From assembly GCF_910596095.1 (NCBI RefSeq), contig NC_056540.1:25054501-25118500 (forward strand): a stretch of 64,000 nt of DNA, written 5' to 3'. Of this stretch, positions 39,601 through 50,983 are shown piece by piece (the stretch's first letter is position 1; each line of letters opens with the position of its first letter). The notes under the pieces are model-generated. The model made no database searches. It had not been told where the DNA came from and saw only the letters and a list, made by a program, of their open reading frames with translations. The DNA comes from Thunnus maccoyii (Eukaryota > Chordata > Actinopteri > Scombriformes > Scombridae). The translations under genes and the position numbers were made by a program.

Positions 39601-41662
39601 GACGATACAGCCTTTCACTATATTCACGTCATATTACACCAATGGGACTACGAGCATCGGCGTGGGAAACATCAATCAGTAATAATAGAATAATAGAGTC
39701 AGAGATATCGGGACATTCTGACAGCTCCTTTATCTCATTTAGTGAAAGGATGTGCAGACGTGTCAACAAATCAGTGGCCACCATCACTGGCAGTTACATC
39801 TAGATAAAATCCAGTATCAACACTAACACAATAAATGCAGATAATTTAATGAGGAATTATACATTTTTGTTTTAGAACAAGCAACAACAACATGAATATA
39901 ATGCAACAAACATAGCTAATGTAGGGTTAATTTCTGTGTATCTGGTGGGGTAATCATCTATGAATTATGTGTGAACTCACTCAAGTCAGAATAACAGGAG
40001 GTTTTCCTGTTTTTTCACATCTTCACAGCCTCAAAATGTGCCACAGAATTAAGTCAACCCATTAAAAAACTAAAGTAGAAGCCTCAACAAAAATTGAACA
40101 TAAGTAAGACATTATTTATTAGAGAAGACTTGTGTTGCGTTGCATTACATTATGCATGTGTCTACTTTTTGTGGCTTGAAGGTTTTTGGTCTAGAGGCCT
40201 CACTAGAGTCTGGGCTGTTGAGTGATCGTCTTCTTTCTCACATGGTTGTTGTGCTTTTGTGCATAACAAAGGGCCCCTTAATTCCTCATTTACTCCAGTA
40301 GAGCTGCTCCACAGGCCGACAAGAGATGATCAAGTGTGAACGTGTGTAAATCAATGAATTTGAAGCAGGGGATTATTCACAGGGCGTGGTGTCTTCACCA
40401 AAGCCTGTTTTGAACCGAAAAGGCTGTTAAACGAATGTCTGCCGCCTCTGTTATGCTGACGTCCAGCTGGGAGCGCACTACGAGCAATCTATAAGGTGTT
40501 TCACTATGAAAGAAAACTGTCCGTATCTCAAATACTGCACTTCTCACAATCAGTGAGTTGAATTGTTTTAGTCTTGAGGTGTGTCATCATGACCATGTCC
40601 ACACTAAGGACCTGCTTCCTGTATGCTTCAAACAATGACCGGTGACCGAAACCCCGTCTCGCCACACCTTTCCAGCCTCAGAATCGTCTCACTTTTGAAA
40701 ACCGTCAATCACGACCACTTCACGCAGCGACGAACCAGGCGTGCGGGGGAGGGGCAAAAGTCCAGCCAAAGTGTGAAACACATATTTTCCTCTTCGTTTT
40801 GGCCTTCCACCCATAATAAGCCATCATTTTTCACACCAAAAAACTCCCATAAAAAAGAGAGCACTGACACTGACAAGTCGATGTATTTTTAAGTGAAAGT
40901 AGGTCAAAGTAAAGGACTTGGGATAAGAGATCTGAATCCGTTTTAATCATTCAGACTGTGTGTCTTTGTCTCTTCATCTGACTATTTCTGTCTTACCGTG
41001 TTACATTTTCTCTCTCGCTGCTGTCTGACGTTCCTCTCTATCTCCTTCCCAGGTGTTTGAGGCCATGATAGCTTGGATCAAGTACGATAAGCCGGCTCGT
41101 CTGGAGTACATGCCCAAACTGATGGAGCATGTCAGACTTCCACTGCTATCCAGAGACTACTTGGTGCAGGTAAAAGAAATGTCTGTTCTGCTCCGCTTTC
41201 CCTGCATTCTTTTTCTTTCTTTATTTTTTTTAACTTGAACTGCCTCTTTTGCAGTCTGGATTAGTGTCAGTGTATGTTTGTGAAGATTCTCAGTCTTCTC
41301 AGATATTAATATTACACTGGAAAGAAAGAGTTGTGTACATTTATTGTGTTTGGTAAATAAAGGTGAGACGTGTGGTGACTGTTTCAGATTGTGGAGGAAG
41401 AAGCTTTGATAAAGAACAACAACACCTGTAAAGATTTTCTCATAGAAGCAATGAAGTATCACCTGCTGCCGGCCGACCAGCGGCACCTCATCAAGACAGA
41501 CAGGACCCGACCACGAACGCCTATCAGCATCCCCAAGGTACACACACACACACGCGCGCATATCTCAATAAGACAAACAGAACATGTAAAAACTGCATAC
41601 ATACAAGATACTTACTGTAATTCAACTGGATAACTGTGTGTATGTGTGTATGTATGTATGTA

Positions 41663-41752
<90 letters not shown>

Positions 41753-44700
41753 TGCATGCATATACAGGTGATGATTGTAGTGGGGGGTCAGGCTCCTAAG
41801 GCCATCCGCAGCGTGGAGTGTTACGACTTCCAGGAAGATCGATGGTACCAAGTAGCCGACCTGCCTTCAAGACGCTGCCGGGCGGGTACGTTTGTGTCAT
41901 TTTTTTGTAGGCTTTTATGCAGCTATCCCATCGTTTTTCAGTGTAGTGACACGATGGCAAAGTACCCCAAAATACAATACACAACAAAATACGACCTCAA
42001 ACTACCAAAACGTCAGCTGACATTATAAACATTATGAGATTCAAAAACTATACTATACTATAGTATAACTACATCATCAGTGAAATGAAATAGTCCCTCT
42101 TGCACCTGTTTTACCACACAGTAAACTAACATAAGTTTGACAAAAAGTCAAGCTGATGAAATGTCCTCTGTGATGGTGTAAGCTTCAGGTCTCTGTTACG
42201 CTGTAGTGAAATTACTTGAAACAATCAACTGTCTGAAAAGTAGAAAATAAGTCTAAATATTTGATGTTAACTTTGTGAAATTGTCCGCAGGAATGTAAAA
42301 TGTGCACAGTTATCTGTTAATGGACTGACACATGCAAAACATAAAAAAATATATGGTATTTTAATTATCCAAAAGTCATGGCCTACCTAAATTCATTTTC
42401 ACATTAAATACATCATCTCACAACTCATGTATAAGTGTCTTTCTGTCTGTCCAGGTGTTGTTTCCATGGCGGGCCGAGTGTACGCAGTCGGGGGGTTCAA
42501 CAGCTCGTTGCGGGAGAGAACGGTGGACATGTACGACGGAGTGAGAGATCAGTGGAGCGCGGTGGCGAGCATGCAGGAGAGACGCAGTACACTGGGAGCT
42601 GCTGTGTTGGGGGATTTACTGTATGCCGTCGGGGGCTTTAACGGAAGTATAGGTAAACACACAACCCTACGCTCTATACACTCACACCATCTCCACTGTA
42701 GTGCAGTTAGTGCAATAAACATGGTTCCTACACAATAAATAGAACCAGAAACAGAACATGTCCTGTATTTATAACTAGAGAAATAACTCCTCGTCCAATC
42801 ACAGCTCATGGTTAAAAACACATGTTGTGTAAGTTTGGATATTGTGTGACTGGGAAACAAGAAACGTAAACACACTGTTGAGGCCTTGATGTTTATCAGG
42901 TAAAGGCCTCAGTGGTGAATAGAAATCCAGAGTCCTGACGTCATGTCCAGGCTGATCCACTAGCTTCTGTAACTCAATGCAACCTCTCATTTAGCATTTC
43001 TTTCATCTGTCTCTCTGAAAAAATGATGTTCCTGGGGTTTATTTTACATATTTCAAGACAAATCCAATACAGAAATTGCTTTTAGAAGTAGAACAAAATT
43101 GACTTTGTAAGCTTCCAAAAAAAACCCAAAAGCCCCCATGAAAATGTACCAGCGCAGGTGCTTACTTCATCATAATTTGGTTTTCGTCACACTCTTCTAA
43201 AGTAAGTAAGTCTGTAATCTCTGCTGTCTAATAACTTCTACACCATTCACACGGACATGTCTGAATTAACCGCGGCCCCTCGACTCACCCTTAGACTCAC
43301 CTGTCTGGCTAGCTATGACATTTAACTTGTGATGATCTAAGACTTATGGGAAATGGTGTATGGAGTGAACAACACATTGTACAAGACTTGCTCACAAGTG
43401 CTGATTTAGGTACCCCGTCTTAGCATCATTGTCTGACTGTTTTCTCTGTTCTTATTTACCGCCTGAGGCTGAGCAGATCTAACCGCCTGCAGTAGCACAA
43501 CTACAGTGTTAACAGTAAACATAAGAGACATGGGAGCCATTTTCTTCTCTTCGTTTAACACGTTTACCAGCTGGATGCAAAATGTTTACACCCACAGACT
43601 TGATGCACAAACACACTCTCACACACTTATTAATGTCTGTTAATGCTGTTTTATGTCTCCGTCTCTTCATTTATTTTTTCTGTCTCGTTTTCTCTCTGTA
43701 TCTCCAGGTTTGTCAACAGTAGAGGCCTACAACTATAAAACCAACGAGTGGATCTATGTAGCTCACATGAACACCCGACGCAGCAGTGTGGGTGTAGGGG
43801 TGGTCGATGGTAAGACCCAAGTGTGTTTGTGACCTGATTTATATTGTATGTACTTCAGCGTCATTATTAAAAGGGCCACGATGCATGACGCGTGTGTTTG
43901 TGTGTGTGTGTGTTACAGGTAAGCTGTATGCAGTAGGAGGCTACGATGGAGCGTCCCGTCAGTGCCTCAGTACAGTGGAAGAGTACGACCCTGTCACTGA
44001 TCAGTGGTGCTATGTAGCTGACATGAGCACACGGCGCAGTGGAGCAGGTACACACACACACACACTTTACCCTACTTCACATACAGTACATGATACACAC
44101 AGGAAGCAGCAAAGCAGTACAGCTTAAACCCCAATTAGTGGCTGTACAAAAAGAAGCACATTGGAGATTTTTAAAAAAGATTTTTAATATTATTTTTCTG
44201 TTATTTGTTTTTACAATGTATGTTAGTGTGGTAATGATCATAAATATAGTAGAAGATAACCTGAGTTGATAAGAAGAAACCATAAACAGAACACGATAAT
44301 GTGTTTTACTACAATGTTGTTTTTTTTGCAACAGTTTGCAAATGGAGCAGCAGCACCACCTGGTGGACGTAGTCTGCATTGTTCAAACTAGAATCCTAGA
44401 AAGAAAAGACAGCTACTACAGTTCTGTACACTGCTGTCACAATACCCAGTGTTTTCATTTTATTTCACAGCTGTAGTGACTTTTTTTGGAAATCCTTGTG
44501 ATCCCAGGAGTAAAATAAAAAAAAAGTGCAAAATCCTCACATGCAAAATCACATTTCTGGTATCATGATAACACAGTCACTGGTGCCTCTTTTTTTTGTG
44601 TTTCTTATTTTTCGTCCAGGTGTGGGTGTGTTGGGTGGTCAGCTGTATGCAGCAGGAGGACACGACGGGCCTCTGGTGAGGAAGAGTGTTGAGGTTTACG

Positions 44701-45469
44701 ACCCGCAAACCAACACCTGGAGGCTGGTCTGTGACATGAACATGTGCCGAAGAAACGCAGGTCAGATATCACCCACAGGCGTCACAGCGTCTGTCAACCA
44801 GATCTCACAAATAGCTTTTTTAAAAGGGTTTAATTGCTGTTAATGTAAATGCTAGAAAATGAAAGACATGTACCTTGAATGACATAGAATCATAAGTGAT
44901 CGGTCATCACCAGTCATCCCTGTTGCATTACTTCATCATTGATATTCTATATTCATTTAATCACCACTAAACATCTAGTCAGCAACCATCCTTTAGCTAA
45001 AATATGTCGGCTCCAATCCTACAAGCTAAAAAAGAAACAAATCATCACAAACTTTCTCCTGAATTTAAAATACAGGACAGTCAGAAACTATATAATGTTG
45101 AAAAGAAAAGTATTAGGATCTATTGGTGTTGTTTTATGAGTATAATTCTTCCCTTCAAGGTGTCTGCGCCATTAATGGTCTGCTGTATGTGATTGGAGGA
45201 GACGACGGGTCGTGTAACCTCTCCTCTGTAGAGTTTTACAACCCGGCCACAGACAAGTGGAGCCTCATTCCCACCAACATGAGCAACGGACGTAGCTATG
45301 CTGGTAAGTGTCTGATTATGCCATCAAGCTGAGGAAATATTTCTACATCACAATGAGACATAAATATGAAAGGGTCCTCGCATTTTAAGCTGTTTATGTA
45401 GCTGTTTCTCTCTCTGTCGCTCATTTTCCCACTTCTCCAGGAGTAGCAGTGATTGACAAGCCATTATGA
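30691..45469 (+). CDS. klhl3: Kelch-like protein 3, CUL3 substrate adaptor
   Basis: KLHL3 brings WNK kinases to CUL3-RBX1 for ubiquitination, which controls renal NaCl transport. Coding exons: 30691-30710, 33884-34018, 35013-35119, 35235-35356, 37965-38127, 38545-38654, 41053-41169, 41388-41537, 41768-41885, 42455-42652, 43708-43809, 43919-44047, 44620-44760, 45160-45303, 45441-45469. All phases match and give 594 codons (human 587). BTB is about 57-124, BACK about 159-261, and six Kelch repeats run from about 309 to the end ([51 protein letters not shown]). Human disease or regulatory positions are kept with a +7 shift: Q316 (Q309), R438 (R431), S440 (S433, phosphosite), R535 (R528). The first ~35 residues differ from mammals, so exon 1 and the 33884 acceptor are the least certain parts; both give an open, phase-compatible frame starting MDGVSLG. 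Confidence 0.94.
31521..31850. repeat. Dispersed repeat, 'GGGCTGCAA' family, copy 2 (reversed)
   Basis: Lies in klhl3 intron 1 in reverse orientation relative to the copy at 388. It begins GATTAATTGACTAATC and ends ATAATCATTAGTTGCAG, with GTGAGGATTTTTCTGCTTTT inside. Confidence 0.65.
33018..33240. repeat. Dispersed repeat, diverged relative of the 'GCTGCAA' family
   Basis: Starts AGAGCTGCAACAGTCGAAAG and contains CACATGTGAGATTTTTCTG and a GGTTGGACTAAACAAGCAAT tail like that of copy 2. It is older and shorter than the other copies. Confidence 0.5.
38985..39470 (+). mobile_element. PIF/Harbinger-derived relic with Myb/SANT-like coding block
   Basis: In klhl3 intron 6. About 39205-39310 reads [14 protein letters not shown], then [15 protein letters not shown], the Trp-centred helix pattern of the Myb/SANT-like DNA-binding protein that accompanies PIF/Harbinger transposases. 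The frame closes soon after on both sides, so it is a fragment. GGTTGCAC near 38993 and 39073, and TTACAACCGACTT near the right edge, may be remains of inverted ends. No transposase (DDE) block is present. Confidence 0.6.
41636..41758. repeat. Long (TG)n microsatellite before klhl3 exon 9
   Basis: Some 40 or more TG units with a (TATG)n start, ending about 10 bases before the 3' splice site at 41767/41768. It is the longest simple repeat in the window. Confidence 0.95.
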
Positions 45470-46378
45470 CCAGTGGCCTCCCACAGCATCAGCTCTGCCT
45501 CGGCAGCCAGTTTCACGGAGATGCACACTGACGTCTGAAGCTCGACAGGCAAACGGAGATGTAACGCCTGAGGAAAAGACTGTTCAAATGAACGGGATGC
45601 CCTCAATCCTCAGCTGACACAATCAAGGATGGATCTATTTGGCGCTAACCCACAACCTGATTTAGTTGTTATCTCCAAGCCATTTCCATTAGAGCCCTGT
45701 GAGATCTTGACTTTTAAGGACACTGTTGCACTAGATAAGAAGCAATAGCCACAAAGAGAGCAGACTTAAAAGAACCTTGTCTTAATGAAACATTTTCAAA
45801 TGCCAAGCACATAATAAGCGCTGTATCAGCTGACATAAGATCTGCTCGGACACTGATGTTGGAAAGACTTGTCAGCTGGAAGGAACTGACATAGAGGGGC
45901 CAAACGAAGCGTAACGCTTCACCTGCAGTCTCTGATGGACCCGGAAGACCTGAACTGAACACTGAAACACCAGCTGACAGAAACATTCACCCGATCAACT
46001 GAGTGAAGCAGCCTGCCTCCTAGTTTCAGGCAGACTGTCTGCTTACAGCGTTCATGGTGTTGCTGCAATAATCAGGACATTGCAACACTGACCTGTGATT
46101 GGCTGCGGCATCCTGAATCCTGTAAATCTGGGAGCACTGTTGGAGCCAATTTTTTTTTTTTTAAAAAATAATCAGACCTGCCACATTTTCTAGAATATAA
46201 TGGTCTTGTGGCAACTAGTTGCTCAGCTTAATTTTGAGAAATGAACCAAGTTGTTTGAATCCTGTGCCGACCATCAGCAGTTTGAGCTGTTTGAACTAAT
46301 GAAAACCAGTTTTCCAGAGAGCTGCGGTGTAACAGAGCTGCTGTATGGTTTGCAAAAACACCACAGTTGCCAGAGAGT

Positions 46379-46518
46379 ATTTGTTCTCAACCTGGAGGCC
46401 TGGACCTAGAGAACTGCAAGATAATTCAAAGAATGTAGAAAACATCTTATATGCAAATTAAGTATCATATTTAATATTTTTTGAGATTGTTTTCAAAGAG
46501 GTTGAGAACCACTGCTGT
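46379..46518. repeat. Truncated hAT-type MITE, 'GTTCTCAAC…GTTGAGAACCACTG'
   Basis: The left end TTGTTCTCAACCTGGAGGCC and the right end AGGTTGAGAACCACTG are inverted relative to each other over about 11 bases. The outer CAGTG is lost on the left. Confidence 0.5.
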
Positions 46519-47586
46519 GGCATTAGACCCAGGCCAGTTGATGTGATTCAACATGGTAGGATTTGATTCTGTTATAGACAGACTACTGATGCACTGAACA
46601 CATGCACTGACTGATGCAGGCTGGCCGTCCGCATCAGTGATGATCTGACTCACTGATTGGCCGGTCGGACGTCTGCATGTCTTTCTGACTGACAAACTGG
46701 ATCACTGACCTGCTGTCAGACAGGCGGCTGCTCGGCCGTCTGTCTCCGTTACTAATCGTACTCATGGGAGCGTTTTAAAGTCGCCACAACGGCCAATAAT
46801 TTGATCAGAAATTGTTAAAAAGAAAAAAGAAAAAGTGCCAGTTGTGATGATCAGAATCAGAATAATGCTGGAGCAACCAGGTGTTTTTATCTCTTAGTGA
46901 CGAATGAGGAGTTATTTCTGTTCGTTGTCGATGAAAGTGTGTCAAAATACACTGTAGAAATTCAACTGTAAAATTATAATGCGGAAGATGCAGGTTCACA
47001 ATTTTTTTTTTTATTTATTGTTTTGGGTCAATCGATCACATAGAATTTATTCATATCAAAGCGAAGTTCTCGTTAAATTTTCTCACTTGTGCTCTCCTCA
47101 CATCTGTTCAGCTGATGGAGGATTTAAACTGAGTTGACTGACTGGTGCCATAGTTCATAAAAGGCTCAGCCAACCTTCTGCCTACCAAAAAGTCACAGAT
47201 GGGATCCACTCTTATTTCATAGCCTTCTGATAAATAAGGATATACAAATATTTTAAAGACCATACTGGTGTTTTTTTTCATGTTAATGTTATTTATAAGT
47301 CACATGTACTAAATAAGTCTATGTTACAAATCACACCATAAGTTGTGAGACTCATGATTGTGTTTTGCGTATCTTCCGTAATCCAAAAGGCAAACATGGA
47401 CGTCACTAAAAGGTTAATGTGATACTGAATTCAGACACTAAAAAATTAATCATCATTTTGAGACAACACTGAGAGATGAAGGGTCTCATGACTCAGGATT
47501 TTCAGATGAGGTGAGATTTTATCAGTATTAGTAGTGAACATGCTACGAAGGCTACTTTTTTGCTTAAGCTAGATGTAGCGCACTTT

Positions 47587-47930
47587 AGGGATGCAACTAA
47601 CGACTGTCTTCATTATCAATTAATCTGCTGATTTTCTCGTTGAATCCTTTTTGTCTGTAACATGTCAGTAAATATTGAAAAATGTTATAATTTGACTTCT
47701 TGAAGATGACGTCTTCAGATGTCTCGTTTTGTCCAACTAACTGTCCAAAACCCAAAGATATTTAGTTTATTATCATTTATGACAAAGAAAAGCATCAAAT
47801 TCGCACATCTAAGAAGCTGCAACCAACAAATGTTTGGAAATTTTAATTAAAAATGACTGAAAATTATTATTAAACTATAAAAATAGTTTCTTTCTTACAG
47901 TTGATTAATGAACTAATTGTTGCAGCTGGA
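47587..47930. repeat. Dispersed repeat, 'GGGCTGCAA' family, copy 3
   Basis: Begins AGGGATGCAACTAACGACTG and includes ACGTCTTCAGATGTCTCGTT and AACTAATTGTTGCAGCT, in the same orientation as the copy at 388. Confidence 0.7.
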
Positions 47931-47944
47931 GTGCACTTGGCAGT

Positions 47945-48165
47945 AGGACTGCAACTTACAATTATTCTCACTATTTATTAATCTGTCAATGTTTTGTTTT
48001 TTTTCAATTAACTGATTGATGGTTTGGTCTATAAAACATCAGAAAATCCCCCAAATCCCCCGAAATATCTGTTCACTGTCCCATAACACACAGAAAAGCA
48101 GCTCAAATATTTGCCATTGTTTTGTTTTTCCTGTTGATCGATTATTCAAATGATTGTTTAAGCTT
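47945..48165. repeat. Dispersed repeat, 'GGGCTGCAA' family, copy 4 (shortened)
   Basis: Begins GTAGGACTGCAACTTACAAT and contains GGTTTGGTCTATAAAACATC, directly behind copy 3. It ends near GATCGATTATTCAAATGATT. Confidence 0.6.
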
Positions 48166-48464
48166 CACTTGGCAGCAGGTTTCAAGCTCTTGGATGTGGA
48201 AGCCTTCCATCAGCTGGATGACTAAACAATCTCTGATTTTCTTCACTGCATTGCTGCTCCTTAAAATAAAAACGCCTCTCAGTTTACTGCCATGAATCAT
48301 CTCTCTGAAGCAAATTCCAAGTCTCCAAATCTTATTGTTCTGAAAAAATGAAAACCAATGGCTGCCTGAACGATTGGAAAACAGCATCTTTTTAGGCTAA
48401 AACCTCCAAAGAAAACACCAGTATGGTCGAGGTTCAAAGTTCACTCTTGACTTTGGAAACAACA

Positions 48465-48668
48465 GTTGATAAAACAGTCTCACCTCAAGGTCCATTTAGT
48501 GGGTTTTATGGAGATTTTTGAACGTATCGCATGGTGAGATTGAATTTTCTCATTTACCAACTGCAGCTGTGTAGATGTTGAACCTCAACCGATCAGGGGC
48601 CACATGATACAGTTGAAAGCTCCAGAACAGCTGCTAAATGGACTTTAAAGTGAGATTGTTTTATCAAC
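48465..48668. mobile_element. Short inverted-repeat MITE (about 204 bp)
   Basis: GTTGATAAAACAGTCTCACC at the left edge is matched by the reverse complement of the right edge (GTGAGATTGTTTTATCAAC). The match extends inward to CCATTTAG / CTAAATGG, about 35 bp with a handful of mismatches. Non-coding. Confidence 0.75.
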
Positions 48669-49372
48669 CAGTTTGGTTCTTTAAGTCTTTAAGATGAATA
48701 ATGTTCTCATATATTTTTTTAATCATCATAAACTATGTAAGTTGTAAACTAAACAGTTGATGTTGTGAGTTCATTAATTGATGGCTGTTCCCATGGAGAT
48801 AAACTGGTTTGTGAAGGTTGGACTTGTGTACATTCGTAGTTGAAGCTTGTGCATTGTACATAATTTACAAGGGAGCTGTAAACCATCAGAACTGAAATAT
48901 TTTGAATCAATAACACACATTCAAAGCGGGTTTACTTTGCAAAAATGCCCCCAAACTGACTTGTGCTTCTCTGTCTGAAATTGTAAAATTATGCATTTAG
49001 CACTTTAGGATGTTTTGTATGAAAAACTTATTGTGTTGAAAGGACAAAGTGACATAAACAGAGGGGTTTTCCCTTTAGGGCACAACAGAGTCTTTGTTTT
49101 TGACTCCAAGCTTAACAATAAATCCTCTTTTGGGTTGCCATGTTTAATTCATCCTCTTCTCTGTGTACCAGATGCACAGCAGGGAAACACTGATTGTGTT
49201 CCTGAACATTGTCTGCTGTTAGTGTGGAGTGAGCAGGTGTAAACAGCTGGTTCACATCTGTATTTTCACCTCTTCTCGCACTGCAGATTGTAGCACAAGT
49301 GAGAAGATGGCAACAGAAGAGTTTCATTTCATAAAATATAAACCTGATTTGTCAAAGAAGTTGACAGCTCAA

Positions 49373-49378
49373 AATAAA
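49373..49378 (+). terminator. Candidate distal klhl3 poly(A) signal
   Basis: AATAAA followed by GTTTGCAACC. It could end a long klhl3 3' UTR, but no transcript evidence is available. Confidence 0.35.
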
Positions 49379-50100
49379 GTTTGCAACCTCTACCTGATAC
49401 ACTTTTAAAAATGCATTATTTGAATGAATGAAATGCACGTTATGTAACATCATCGGGTCAATATACAGTATTTGAGCTGGTTGGAAGAAGTTTTATTGAC
49501 ATTTAAAAGTGTTTTCATACCAGCTGTGGTGATATTTTTTCATGCTTACAAGAAATGGCAAAAATCTTTACTCTTTCATTAAGATATTAAGATATTTAAA
49601 CACATATTTGGCATACAGGAGCAAGGAAAGTTAAAGGTACAGGAGACTCAAAATCGTGAATTTAAACAGTGTCAGTTGTGTTGAATCAGCTCCTGAAAAT
49701 GTCATCAATAACTTAATGCTGTTTTTAGTTTAATTTAGTCATCTCTTTCTGGTTTGAAAATGACCTTTACAGTTGAGAATTGTTCAGTCTTTTAGATAAA
49801 AAAGAAAGGGGGGAAAAAAGGCCCAAATATAAAGCTCTTTTCTGCGCCTGGTCGTTAATGTGTCACCTGCAGGTCTAATTAGCCTAATTAGCAACTGGCA
49901 GATCTCTGCAGTGTTGACAGGAGAAACGTCCATTTGGTTTGATTTTTCACCATTAAAACCCCAATAAGCTCATTCCAAGCGACGGAAAAATATATATTGA
50001 TTTTATATTCAGCGGACACTTCACACAGGACTCTGTACAAAACAAACAAGGCCTATTAAAGAGATGTAACGTTAGTTACATTAAGTTAGCTGCAGCGGAC

Positions 50101-50615
50101 ATGGCGGCCTCATTGGAAATCCAGGTGAGTAAGTTGTCGGTGATACTATTGTGATAAAGTCAAACAGCTTTTTTATTTATCTCGTCAGAAAGCTGTTTAT
50201 ATGCAGTTTTGTTGATCAATTTGGTGAAAGTGACACATAGGCCGGTGTCGTGTTTAAGTCTGTTCCCCCGTCGATATGTTTCCCCCGAACCTTGACCTGC
50301 ACTCAAACTTCCCCCTAACCAGTCGTCTTCTGAGGTGCTTAACCTGACCACACGTTCACCCTAACTCCAACCGGTTATCCCTGCTAGCCTAACCATAATC
50401 ATAACCATAACCATAAGATAAGTCATGACTCCAACTGCGGAGGTGACGCTACGGGAAACGCAATTCTAACATGAGGGGAACATTATTCGAGGGGGTACAG
50501 ACTTCGACATAACACCTATTGGTTTCAACGTCTTTAATCATTCCAGATGAACCAGCATCAACAATGTCGGGACAATGGCGGTTCATTTAAATATCATTCA
50601 GCCGTTATTGATTAG
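50101..50615 (+). other. Candidate small two-exon ORF with start-codon YY1 motif
   Basis: The sequence GGACATGGCGGCC places a YY1-like ATGGCGGC motif on an ATG at 50101. The frame MAASLEIQ ends exactly at a strong donor (CAG|GTGAGT, 50124/50125). Possible partner: an acceptor TTCCAG at 50546 followed by an open 22-codon frame starting MNQHQQC and stopping at 50613-50615; phases agree, giving 30 residues. Another acceptor at 53553 would instead add EDYDL and then a TGA. I do not recognise the product. It may be the 5' end of a non-coding RNA. Low confidence that it is a protein gene; moderate that it is a transcribed start. Confidence 0.3.
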
Positions 50616-50699
50616 GTCTGTGATGTTCCTGCTAAAACAAGTCCAAATGTGTATTGATAGACTTGGTCAGCACAAAACTTTCTAAAAGATGCTCTGAAG

Positions 50700-50840
50700 A
50701 CAGTTTCGGTTCAGGTTGTTGATCCGCTGCCAACGGTTACAAACGGTCACCCTTTACGCCACAGTTCACGTGTCACCATAGCAACCTCGGCCGCATAGCA
50801 ACGTCGACATTTTCAAAGTGACGTTACAGCGGTTATTTGG
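50700..50840. promoter_or_regulatory. CpG-rich patch with RFX X-box, E-box and CRE-like site
   Basis: The X-box GTCACCATAGCAAC (50772-50785) fits the RFX consensus GTNRCC-N2-RGYAAC exactly. It is followed by another ATAGCAAC half site (about 50795-50802) and preceded by CACGTG (50767-50772). TGACGTTA follows near 50819. X-boxes in such settings commonly mark promoters of ciliary genes, but no ciliary gene was recognised next to it. Confidence 0.45.
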
Positions 50841-50983
50841 TGTTCTGTGCTATTTTAGATACTTTTTTTTTTTTTTAAATCTCATGTAACTAAACCGTAG
50901 TTTCCTCGAGTGGTCTGAGATAATATACTGCTGATGACGGCCTTAAATATTAGTCGACGAGTTATATTTAGTCATTTTTTTAG

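Larger units (their letters stand above)
45470..50040. other. klhl3 3' UTR and repeat-bearing downstream region
   Basis: No coding region is supported. The beginning is klhl3 3' UTR; its end is uncertain, with a clear AATAAA at 49373-49378 that would make a ~3.9-kb UTR. Relics of several transposon families lie at 46379-46518, 47587-48165 and 48465-48668. Confidence 0.5.

Noticed and set aside
41524..41851. Open frames of alternating Thr-His or Cys-Val on both strands
   Set aside because: Translation of the (TG)n microsatellite.
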